Of a stretch of DNA of 64,000 nucleotides, positions 55,273 through 64,000 are shown piece by piece. A model generated the notes under the pieces. That model saw only the letters and a program-made list of their open reading frames with translations. It ran no database searches and was not told where the DNA came from. Numbering within the stretch: the first letter of the stretch is position 1; each line of letters starts with the position of its first letter. Where the stretch lies: positions 2,294,001-2,358,000 of the forward strand of contig JADANN010000401.1 in the NCBI GenBank assembly GCA_018806985.1. Direction: 5' to 3'. The position numbers were made by a program, and so were the translations under genes. This DNA is from Angiostrongylus vasorum. Its lineage: Eukaryota > Nematoda > Chromadorea > Rhabditida > Metastrongylidae.

Positions 55273-55560
55273 AGGGCGCGTGTGCCGCAGTGGTTGGAGG
55301 CGCCACTGCGGCACACACGTGGGAGTCGATCCCAGCGCCCATGGCCCACCAAGCCTTCCATCCTCCGGGGTCGGCAAATTGGTAGCATACTTATCTGGGA
55401 GGATAGCAACACTGGATCGATACATCGGTAGGCCACCGTGAGTCATTGTAAAGGCCAGATATGCATTCAATCACCTCCAGCGATACATAATGAAGTCGAA
55501 TGCATGGCGCATCCCTCAGGGATTAATCAACGCCGAAAGCTTTATCCTTTATCCTTTTAT
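55273..55560 (+). mobile_element. tRNA-derived SINE-A, near full length
   Basis: GGGCGCGTGTGCCGCAGTGG, GTCGATCCCAGCGCCC, CCACCAAGCCTTCCATCC, CTTATCTGGGAGGATAGCAA, CGGTAGGCCACCGTGAGTC, GGGATTAATCAACGCCGAAA, ending in CTTTATCCTTTATCCTTTTAT. Best copy for the family's 3' end. Confidence 0.85.
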
Positions 55561-55734
55561 CTCAGCTTATACTGAATTTGCTGGCTTTATTAGATATCGT
55601 CTTTTTTCAACATGGCAGAATTCACTCATTCTGATGGGATTCAATTCTGCTTTTTTTCAATTCGAGCCGACGAACACGGAACGAAAGTCTATTATTAGTG
55701 GATCCGATTTACTGACCCATTAAAAGACAAAAGA

Positions 55735-56008
55735 TAAAGCTCCTGGTGTTGATCAATCGCTTAGGGAGGCGCCGTGCATTCCACTTCATTAAGCATCCTT
55801 TGGAGGTGATTGAATGCATATCTGGCCTTTGCAATGACTCGCGGTGGCCTACCGATGTATCGAGCCAGTGCTGCTACCCTTCCAGACAAGTCCGGTATCA
55901 ATTTGCCGACCCCGGAGTGATAGAGGGCTTGGTGGGCCATTGGCGCTGGGATCGATCCCATATGTATTGCAAAAACGCCTTTGACCACTGCGCCACACGC
56001 GCCCTTAC
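55735..56008 (-). mobile_element. tRNA-derived SINE-A, inverted relative to 55273 copy
   Basis: GATAAAGCTCCTGGTGTTGA, GACTCGCGGTGGCCTACCG, CAATTTGCCGACCCCGGAG, GGGATCGATCCCATATG and CACTGCGCCACACGCGCCC. Convergent with the preceding copy across about 175 bases. Confidence 0.85.
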
Positions 56009-56859
56009 TGACCTGTTAATAATCACAGTCTTGCAAAGTTCACCACATTTCTGAGATTCTTCTTATAAATGTTGTGTTATTAGTGGATGAACTTCATGAG
56101 AAAAACGAACTTTTTTCATTTTGATAATTGGGAAATAATTATTCTCTCAGAACTTTCGATCTAATTTTTCAAGTAGATTTATCGCCGTTTCTTAGAAATT
56201 TTAAGAGTAATCTATGCTCTCGTTCAATCATTGTTCCTCGGCCGTGTTTTTCAGACAAAATTACATCGGAGTTGGTTATTCATTAAGTTTTTTTCTTGAG
56301 CAAGTCGAGCTATCACATCTCGCCAACACCACACCCAGCAGCGCAACAGCGCCGCCTTTTAGAGGTTTCCACCCTGCTTCAGAGACAGGAATAGTTGAGG
56401 CATCGTTTATCTCTAAGATTATAACCGACTTGCTAAAATAATATCGGCCCATAATTGAGCTTTTGACTGAAAAAAAATTGAAATCTTTCTCAATTTAGGT
56501 GACGCTGATGAAATGCACGAGCTATGGTTATGCACTGAAGTTCAACACCTAGAAGTTTTTTTTAAGGCAGGACTGCGTTCTGTGGAAAAGCATAATCATA
56601 TTCAGACCTAAGTTGAATCAGAGCAATGTTTTAGCTTCTGCTTAGTGGTAGGGTACGATTTGAACTACAATGACAGTATTGCTGAAATGTGAGCAAAACT
56701 CGGGACGTCTGCTGAATTTCGACCACGTGATTACCCTTACAAGGACTCTTTTTTAAAACCCATCTCAGCATCTCTGTGATTGAATCAGATCAATAAAAAT
56801 GTGATTTCAATGGTTCCGTCCCGCTAACGGGTGATTACTGATGGCAAAAAGTTTTTAGA

Positions 56860-56985
56860 CCCGCATGGTTTGGTGGTGAACGCGTTGCTCCCCCGGAAAG
56901 GGCAGTTGCACGTTCGTTCCTCACCGCAGGCACCTGCGGTCCGGAGTTTTGCAAACATCTCAGTATCATTGAATTTATATTTCGC
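56860..56985 (+). mobile_element. tRNA-derived SINE-B
   Basis: GCATGGTTTGGTGGTGAACG, CCCGGAAAGGGCAGTTG, GCACGTTCGTTCC, then GGAGTTTTGCAAACATCTCA and GTATCATTGAA. Matches 30778 in opposite orientation. Confidence 0.6.
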
Positions 56986-57494
56986 AATATATAACCTGCC
57001 ATTAAAAAGAATAGGCAGTAAATAATAAGTTGAAAAACAAATCTAATTCTTTTTTGTTCAACTCGTAGTCCTATCTAGAAACGTATCTGATGTTTGGATT
57101 ATTGACGAGATTCTCAAAGATAGGATATTATCTAAGATATGTATTCCCACTGGAGTTCACACCAATACGTTGTCTCTGTTGCCGAATAGGCTTGTGCACA
57201 ATCATAAATATTCGGCGGAGAGACATTTCTCAATATTGAGAATTTGTCACGATTTATGTCAATGATTGATTTGTCTTCTCTCTATAACTTAGAGTAAACA
57301 CCATCCCATATTCTTTATTATGAGGCTTTTTCTCCTAGATGGACATTTTTTGCAAGGAAGACAATGGATATGCGTCTCTTATACTAGTTTTCTTGGATAC
57401 CTAAATAGTCCGTCTTCATGAATAACAAAGAACCCGCTGGACCCAAGCGCAGCGTCATCTGACTTGCAGTCGACTGGTTGAATAAAATTCTCTT

Positions 57495-57827
57495 TCACTG
57501 ATTTTTTTCGAGGGTCTTCCTAGGGCTTTTCCAAGTTGTCGCCACTTGGCAGTTGCTGAAAGGAACAGTGATTTCAGACATTGTTGTCCTCTTAGTTGAG
57601 CTTCGGCTAGAAACATCAAGAAAAACTTGCTGTTTCTGTAAACTTGCTGTTAAGCTTGCTCTCAGCTTGGGAGCAAGGGACTTTACTTCGCATAGCTTCG
57701 CCAATGCATACCTCCTCAGCTACAATGAGACCACAAACCATCAACGTGGGAAATGTAACCCATATTCCGATCGTTAAAGTCGCATTCACTAATGAATTTG
57801 TGCGACGCTTTTCGTTCGTCGTTTCCA
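57495..57827 (-). CDS. unidentified membrane protein, last two exons
   Basis: Exon A (57827-57712) opens after GTCCTGAG, reads ETTNEKRRTNSLVNATLTIG and then a hydrophobic stretch IWVTFPTLMVCGLIVAEE, and ends GAGGAG|GTATGC. A 76-bp intron ends TTTACAG. Exon B (57635-57495) reads KQQVFLDVSSRSSTKRTT and ends KTLEKNQ with TGA; phases agree (0/0). The layout, an Asn-glycosylation-like NAT, one transmembrane helix and a Ser/Thr/Lys-rich tail, suggests a membrane protein C-terminus with cytoplasmic tail. Family not recognised; upstream exons not found. A + strand ORF (57553-57777) overlaps but has no splice support. Confidence 0.38.
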
Positions 57828-58552
57828 CTCAGGACATTGACAACAACGCACATTTTTCGAAGGTCACGTTACTTTACTTCCAAGTTTTATTTCGCAAGCA
57901 CTAAGAAATGAAAATAAGTATAGCCACGGATTTAAATATACTAAATAATACATGGACGCAAGAATATGTAGAAATAAAAGAACTTATAAAATGCCTAGTT
58001 ACTTAGATGGCTAGTCTTCCTATGCTGTCAAGATCCGAGCATTTCCTCCAGTCTTTTTGTTGTCTTGTCTTCATTCATTGAGGTAGTCGGATTCGGCTCT
58101 AACTTGAAGTTGAGTGGTCTTCTCTCTTAATCGTTTTGGGTTGGATCTTACCTTAAACCCGAGACATCCATCGTATAGCGAGTCTCGTCCTTAGGCATTC
58201 ACCGTTCTGCTATAAGTTAGCTTATATTCAGGTTAGTATTCTGATAAACAATCAAATACTTTTTTTTGCAACGTAGGGGGCAAGTCGTTTGGCGTTAAGA
58301 ATGTTGCTGAAGACTCGAATCGGGTGTAAATCATCTCGCTTCTTGTTTCATTGATCAGTGGAATAAAAAAGTGGTAGTACTTTTCCCTCCATTAGCCAAG
58401 TAGAAAGTTACTAAAGTTCTCAGATATTTATAGAAATCAAGTCTATCTCTTTACATTTCTGCTTGCTGAGCATCACTTTTGATTTCTTTCATCCATTTAT
58501 AAAACAGCCACCGTATTTTTTGTATTTTTTCTGCCGTAATGTTAAGTACGAT

Positions 58553-58930
58553 TTCACACTTGGATATTCGGACGGCCCGTCCTCACTGGTTGTGCGGACC
58601 TCAGCACAATCTCCATTTTTCGGAGTTTTGCCGATTTAGCCATTGTGGCACCCTAGAGTCCCGAGGTCAGCCTGGCCAAAGTCTGCCCCAGGTCGCCACC
58701 ACTACAGGTAGTCGATCAGAGGGAGATTTGTCACCATGCCAGTAGTTTGATACCGAGAAGATGGTGGATCCTGACATTGGGTTACTCTTAGGTAGGCTTC
58801 CTCATGGAAACGCTGTAATCCTTCTCAGCTTGGGAGACCCTGCCGGGGGGACGAATCTCCTCAGTGTGCATTGCAGTCCGACACCCAAGAACACCTACCA
58901 GCGCACAGTGAGGCGGTAGACTGTTAGGAA
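58553..58930 (+). repeat. repeat family D
   Basis: TCACTGGTTGTGCGGACC, TTTAGCCATTGTGGCACC, CAGAGGGAGATTTGTCACC, GGTGGATCCTGACATTGGG, CTCAGCTTGGGAGACCCTG, CAGTCCGACACCCAAGAA and AGTGAGGCGGTAGAC. Collinear with 31020-31430. Confidence 0.65.
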
Positions 58931-58934
58931 GAAG

Positions 58935-60320
58935 TACGATTTCAGTTGAGTTTAAGCCATAGCCTATTTCTAATTCACCCATGCAGCTAATTCTTTTTTC
59001 CGTTCCTTTCAAAATCCATCCAGTAAATCAAATTAGAGACGATTAGTGATAATGAAATTGGAAACGAAAATGTTAAACTGTTTTCTCGAGAAATTGGACA
59101 TTTCTTTAGACTTAAACAGTCGAATGTACATCGCTTTACAATTTCAACGTCGATCAATGCTTATAAAATCTGAATGAACCTGGCAGGGAATTTCAAATGA
59201 AGCTGAAAATATGTCTTCGTTTGGAAGTGAGATTACCGTTAACGTCAGTAATTCAATGTGATTGTGGGACCGATGAGATCGTTCTGAAGAATGAAGCGAA
59301 AGAAAAACGGATTTCAGCTTGTTCGACTAAAATGCTAGTGCTTCAAATTTCGGACAACATGTCAATGACAACATAGTTGAGAAATAATTGAAACCTCAAC
59401 AGAGATTCCATTTCATCCTCTTTATCTCCCTCTTTATCTTTCCCTCGTTCTATCCCTCAGTTGCTCGCTCTCTTTTCCTTCCTAACCCATCACCTCTCTC
59501 GTTCTCCTTTACTTCTTTCTTCTTCGTGTGTCGCTAGCCTTTGAGAAAAGTTTTCTCTATTTCGATCTTTTAGTAAATGAATTTTCTCCAAACCTATACT
59601 TTATACCCCACTCTTAAATTTCTGTGTTTGTAAGAGAATATAGTAAGTGTGCGAAAAAAAAACAAAGAGATGAGGAAGGGGAGGGGGCATTTTTTCTTGT
59701 GAAGTCAATATTTTGTCCTGGTAGTAGACTGACTACAAAGCATTTGGTGTTGATCAATTCCTTAACGCTTTCAAAAACATGACCATTTATGAGTGTTGGG
59801 CCCACAGAACCTTATACCATTAGAGCACAATCAAAATGTGCCTTGAAATCAATTTGCACGGTCCGTGGGCCCTTGCAAGACGCACAGCGCACCGGCTTCT
59901 TGAGCTAATCGCTCTATTTTTCCGTTCCGTCAGTTTCTCCTTATCTCTCTTATCCGCTATTTCCTGTTTTCATGTTACTGGAAACCTCTTGTTTGTGACG
60001 AAAAAGATATGTCCATTTCTAGCAACAGTGTTATCAATTTTTCTTGTGGTTTTGTAAGGTATTTGAAATGCATTTTCTTGTCTCCATTCCATCGATCGAG
60101 AATGCTTTTTGTAAGCATAGCATATTGAGATTGCCTATTCATACTCTGGTCCCGGTATAAAAATTTAAGTTTGACAGGTTATCGATTAAGTACAAAAAAG
60201 TCCAGGAAAAATATCGGTGCGGCGAGATAGGCCAGCAAAAGGCGTGCACATTGAAATCAAGATGTACGGTCCCAAATGTGCAGCAGCGCAAATATGTGCG
60301 AAGTCAGTGCTCATGATCAT
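58935..60320. other. interval without a supportable gene
   Basis: A C/T-rich tract occupies 59405-59530. TTGAAATCAATTTGCACGGTCC (59845) recurs loosely at 60250 (TTGAAATCAAGATGTACGGTCC), hinting at a short unclassified repeat. No gene recognised. Confidence 0.35.
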
Positions 60321-60324
60321 GAAA

Positions 60325-60450
60325 GAGTTAGGAATGCGCGCCTTGCATTCCACTCCAGTCGTAGAATCACACAGATAATTGAATGCATGGCTGGCCTGTA
60401 CAGTGACTTGTTGGAGCCTGTCGATGTATCAAGGCACCTTAGCCATATTC
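60325..60450 (-). mobile_element. SINE-A fragment
   Basis: GCCTTGCATTCCACTCCAGT, AATTGAATGCATGGCTGGCC and GTCGATGTATCAAGGCACC follow the reverse SINE-A 3' half. The tRNA-like half is missing, replaced by PLE sequence. Confidence 0.45.
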
Positions 60451-61870
60451 TAGCTCACCTCACGAACACACAAATGTTCCTAGAACGTCTACGTAACGCG
60501 TTTTCTAATAACGCGTACGTGGTGGAGTAATTCGACGTTTCAGCGCTTTACACCAACGTATCGAATATAACTCCGCAGTGCAAGCCATCACGAACTTCTT
60601 GCGCTCATATCTAAAATTGAAAACCCCCGTTATTGATCTCCGGCCAGTACCCTGCTGTAGATATATAGATGAGTGTTTTGTCATCTTTTCTGCATGGGAG
60701 AATATGGACAAATGCTTTGAATTGTTGATTGAGCACTCTGAATACATTATATTCACGCGGGGAAAACTGAATGATAATTGACTTCTATTTTTCAATGTTC
60801 AAATTAAGTTGTCAGATTGCAGTTGAATCACAAAGTGGTGCCGAAAGCCCAAGTAACAAGAACATCCTCGTTCATTTTCTATCTTCCCACCCTTCACACA
60901 CAAAGGGGGCGCTTGTGACAAACATGGTTCGAAGAGCCACCTCTATGTGCACAAGTAAGGGACTAAAGGAAGAATTGCGCAACTTGGCTCGGGAAATAGC
61001 CATCTCCAATGGCTACGAAATAGTAACCCCACAAGATAAGTTTAGAAGGAGAGCGACGCCCCCAAAACGAAAAGTTTGGTCGAAACAAAATCCCGTTTGT
61101 TTATCTTGCCCTTAATTAGCGATGGAATAAGTGTAGCGATAAAGCGGTGCTTAAGAAGAGCAGCTCTAGAGGAATTGGTAGCGATAGTTGAAATACCACC
61201 TAACACTCTTCGTCGTCAATTAGTTCGTAGCCGCCTATATGATCATCTGTGTGAAACACCAAATTGCGTAATTTGCCCTTACGACAGAAACGGTGACTGC
61301 ATGAGTTCAGGTACAATATACCTGATTTTTTTGTAGTACTTGCGGAGACGAATATATCGGCGGAACGGGCAGACTTTTTATGTATCCGCATAAAAGAACA
61401 CCTAGATGGCAAACGAAAATCAAAACAAGGCACGCCACCAGGCACGAATAGGGTGCAAAAACGTAGCGGAGAAGATTTTGATGTAAAACTCGCTATCATC
61501 GCACGGGAGACTAAAATACCAACGCACAAATTTCTCGAGGCTTTTTGGATAAATTCCAAAAATCCGGGAATGAATAGGAGGGAAGAATGCCCTGAGATAA
61601 CGCCTGATCCAGCCCCGTTTATCAGAACTGATTTTTTGATGTGGTGTGGTGCAGTAATCAACCAAATGCGACTCTAAGCGGCTGTTCTTCCTTGGTGGAA
61701 AACAGATAAAAACGGTGAGTTTTTCGAGAAGCCCACGATCGTGTAATTATTGTTCAGATTTTCATCCTTCTGTTTGCGTTGTTGAAGCGTTTGACCTAGT
61801 AAATTACATATTAGTGTATCCTTCCAGTCTCTGAAGAAGGCGATACTGCCGAAACGTCAGCTACCGTTGT
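60450..61870 (+). mobile_element. PLE pseudogene with its 3' ribozyme motif
   Basis: Plus strand. FDVSALYTNV (RT motif A) at about 60535; an internal deletion removes motif B; CRYIDECFVIFS (motif C, YIDD changed to YIDE) and MDKCFELLIEHSEYI follow. Next come the linker (NKNILVHFLSSHPSH), AIKRCLRRAALEELVAIVEI, CETPNCVICPYDRNGDCMSS, then GDEYIGGTGR (GIY-YIG core) after a frameshift, and an EAFWINSKNPGMN end. A 3' UTR with TTTTCGAGAAGCCC leads to the hammerhead-like motif at 61826. At least four frame breaks: not functional. Confidence 0.75.
61826..61863 (+). ncRNA. hammerhead-like motif with intact core
   Basis: AGTCT, CTGAAGA, A, stem II GGC-GATACT-GCC, GAAACGTC, AGCT. This is the only copy in the window with CTGANGA, a closed stem II, GAAA and the GTC cleavage triplet all unmodified. 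Stem I is weak (two pairs, a mismatch, a wobble). Stem III would be ACGT, self-complementary with no loop, which points to pairing between two copies. It lies about 150 bases after the endonuclease end. Confidence 0.65.
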
Positions 61871-62188
61871 GTTGTATGTGTTAATCTGTGAGGAAGTAAG
61901 CGTGTGCTGAATAACAACTTCACGATTGCTGTAAAAAGCGAACAACAGATACAGATTTGTTTTTTAACCCACTGAAATGACTCTATAGCGTCCAAAATCT
62001 CGCGAATGGGTCTAGGTAAAGGCTCATCGGATTTTGATTAAGTGCTTTTTATCTTAATGCAATGTTGTCATTATTCCATCCTTCTAACTGAGAAGTACTT
62101 ACTTTTACGCATTCCTTCAAGTATTCTTTTCGTCGTTCCACTCTTTTTCCTGGCTTCTTCTTCATAGTTTCATGTTACAGGATTGGCT

Positions 62189-62280
62189 ATGGGAAACGCG
62201 GAATCATCAGATTCACTTGCAACAAAACACCGTGCAAAATCTCAGTCTCCGCTTTTTGAGCGTAATAGTGGAATTGTACA
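62189..62280 (+). CDS. first exon of an unidentified, probably N-myristoylated protein
   Basis: CATGTTACAG (acceptor, ending 62180) is followed by an 8-nt leader and ATG. The exon encodes MGNAESSDSLATKHRAKSQS, then PLFERNSGIV, and ends at a near-ideal donor (ACA|GTAAGTT), phase 2. Gly2 with a small residue at position 6 fits the N-myristoyltransferase consensus, so membrane attachment of the product is likely. The acceptor with no cis exon upstream suggests spliced-leader trans-splicing. Later exons are not recognised within the remaining 1.7 kb and probably lie beyond the window. Which protein this is cannot be told from 30 residues. Confidence 0.55.
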
Positions 62281-62734
62281 GTAAGTTAGTTAAGCATCAT
62301 AGCAGGTCCGACTTTCCTAATTAAATTTTGATGAAATCTTATTAAGTAGTACTTTATTCAATGAGCTACTATGGAGTTTTTTGCATGAATTTCTCGCCAT
62401 TTCCACGTGAATATGATTATTTCATATTTATATTTTGTATCTGATTTATTAATCATCTTTGGCGCTAATTTATTAGGAAGTTTGGGAAGTCAAGCGTTTA
62501 TCTGTTTTGCCGACTTTATCCAAAATTGGAATCTGAAGCAATTTGGATTTTTTTGGTCAGGGTGTTTCAGTAGCCGTGGATACTCTACTACATCAGCTAA
62601 CTACCTAATGAAATATCGCGACTTTATTCTAGTACATACGTATAAATATTTGCCAAGTCATCAGCATATGCCTGGTTATTCACTTTATCCTACAGCTAAT
62701 TATTTTTTATAACCAGTACCTTTTATAAATATAT

Positions 62735-63010
62735 CTGACGTAGTGGTTAGCGAAGCCTTTCAGTGCACGTAATGTCTTTGGTTCGATCCTGCGCATAAAT
62801 AAACCCAAGCCCTCCTTCCTACGCGGGTGGGAATATTGGTACCAGAATTGGTTGTACTAGCGCTGACTTGATATAGCGGTAGTCCAGTGTAAATCATTGT
62901 ATAGGCTAAATATTCATTCAATAACTCCTATGATGATACGAACAAATAGAGTCGAATTCACGACGCGTCCCATAGGAATTGATCAACGCGCATTGTTTTA
63001 TCGTTTATCC
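62735..63010 (+). mobile_element. tRNA-derived SINE-A, diverged
   Basis: CTGACGTAGTGGTTAGCGAA, TGGTTCGATCCTGCG, CCAAGCCCTCCTTCC, GGTACCAGAATTGG, GCTGACTTGATATAGCGGTA and GGAATTGATCAACGCG, then TTTATCCTTTTA. Confidence 0.65.
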
Positions 63011-63027
63011 TTTTACAATTTATCACG

Positions 63028-63240
63028 TAGGTGGAGGATTGCAGCGGCGGTGATGCCGATCATCGAGGGAATGGTGCTGATTCGATTAGGCATTGGGCTC
63101 ACCAGGCCTCTCATCTCTCCGGTTATGGGAGATTGGCACCGGACTTGTCTGGGAATAGTTCATTATCTGGGATCGAAGTACAGTCTTTCTATCTCAGGAC
63201 TCCAGGGAGAATCGATTGAGCCAGAACTCAAGAACCAGAG
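63028..63240 (+). mobile_element. tRNA-derived SINE-C
   Basis: GGAGGATTGCAGCGGCGGTG, GCTGATTCGATTAGGC, CCAGGCCTCTCATCTCTCC, CCGGACTTGTCTGGGAATAG and ATCTCAGGACTCCAGGGAGA. Starts about 18 bases after a SINE-A tail. Confidence 0.6.
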
Positions 63241-63649
63241 GATTGAACTCAACGACATTTTTGACGATAATGGAAAATTCTCATGCAGTATTCGAACCTA
63301 TATGCAAAAGCTGGCGGTCTTTCTTGGTGGACAGATGCGAAGAAACAAATCATGCAGGAAATGCAGGGATTCGTACAGCAGATGTGAAGATGGCCTGTGT
63401 GAAGGAAAAAAATTCGTAACGTTTTTTGTTAGCTTCGAAGCTAAATGTGTGGCTGTACTCTCCTTTGTAAAGACACAGGAATATAGTGGTGGAAATCGGC
63501 AGAAAAGCAGTGAAGAGCGATTTTCATTCTAGCGTGACTCTAATGGGACCTGTCGTTAGCATTCTAATGGTTTGTTCGTGATGCACGAAAAAACACTGAA
63601 TACACTAGACAGAAGAAAGTTCCATGAATAACTTAAATCGTCAAGGGTT

Positions 63650-63870
63650 TTAGCCTTAAATCAATCCCTCTGAAATGCTATTTGATTCATTTTGTAGCAA
63701 CTTAGAGGTGATTGAATGCATATTTGATGTGAAAGAAGACTTGCGGCACTTACCGATGTATCGCCTGAGGGTTTTTATCCTCCCAGACAAGTCTGGTAGT
63801 AATTTTCCGACTCCAAAAGGACAGAGATGTCTTTAGCCAGCGGAGTGGGATCGAAGCAAAATGAATTAGG
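63650..63870 (-). mobile_element. SINE-A, diverged reverse copy
   Basis: AAATCAATCCCTCTGAAATG, GGTGATTGAATGCATATTTG, TACCGATGTATCGCC, TCCTCCCAGACAAGTCTGGT and AGTGGGATCGAAGC. The A-box end is lost. Confidence 0.55.
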
Positions 63871-64000
63871 TAGTTGACAAAAAATGCAAAAAGTTTCTTT
63901 TCATCGTTCCAAACGGAAACCAACTAAATCCAAAATCGCAATCGTTTCTTACTGGTTTTTCAGTGGATCAAACGCTTGTAAGGACGCTAAGGACGTTTCT

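Noticed and set aside
61200..61661. 153-codon minus frame
   Set aside because: Antisense of the frameshifted PLE GIY-YIG region on the + strand.
62897..63532. 211-codon + strand open frame
   Set aside because: It runs through the end of a SINE-A copy and the whole of a SINE-C copy; its residues are translations of those repeats, and no homology-like motif is present.

Overview
The window is eukaryotic, AT-rich and mostly non-coding. Short exons, 0.1-2.6 kb introns, TTTCAG-type acceptors, spliced-leader-like acceptors just upstream of first ATGs, and Penelope, RTE and tRNA-SINE families together suggest a clade V parasitic nematode (hookworm-like). That placement is inference; no rRNA or mitochondrial marker is present. 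No bacterial operon, CRISPR array or prophage is visible.

The one gene resolved end to end is an ABHD1/ABHD3-type alpha/beta hydrolase on the + strand (32333-41551, ten exons, about 377 residues). It has an N-terminal membrane anchor and a recognisable Ser-Asp-His triad. Its introns hold SINEs and two Penelope fragments. Its exon 8/exon 9 junction is out of frame by one base at an A6 run.

Other genes are seen only as exons: a probable N-myristoylated first exon at 62189 (+), a two-exon gene end at 17313-17951 (+), an exon pair at 19546-19929 (+), a GPCR TM7-like terminal exon at 15958-16272 (-), a first-exon pair at 49896-50152 (-), a pair at 53135-53553 (-), a two-exon gene end at 57495-57827 (-), and single candidate exons near 28.3, 42.3, 43.5 and 44.9 kb. 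None of these except the GPCR-like one resembles a family I can name.

Mobile DNA dominates. There are three Penelope-like element (PLE) regions with RT and/or GIY-YIG sequence (24.3-25.6 kb minus; 38.65-40.93 kb as two copies in opposite orientation; 60.4-61.9 kb plus), two broken RTE-like reverse transcriptases (22.2-23.3 and 47.0-48.5 kb, both minus), three tRNA-derived SINE families, and a ~400 bp repeat family.

The most interesting system is a set of hammerhead-ribozyme-like motifs. They lie downstream of PLE GIY-YIG ORFs, and also inside short inverted-repeat (foldback) elements that lack protein but carry the same terminal tail. Three foldbacks (26588-26884, 29887-30274, 31881-32301) are bounded by 11-14 bp target-site duplications, which define them as discrete non-autonomous elements. 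The third landed on the trans-splice acceptor of the ABHD gene, and its target-site duplication regenerated the acceptor. A second ribozyme-motif family forms a ~460 bp palindrome at 27566-28026.
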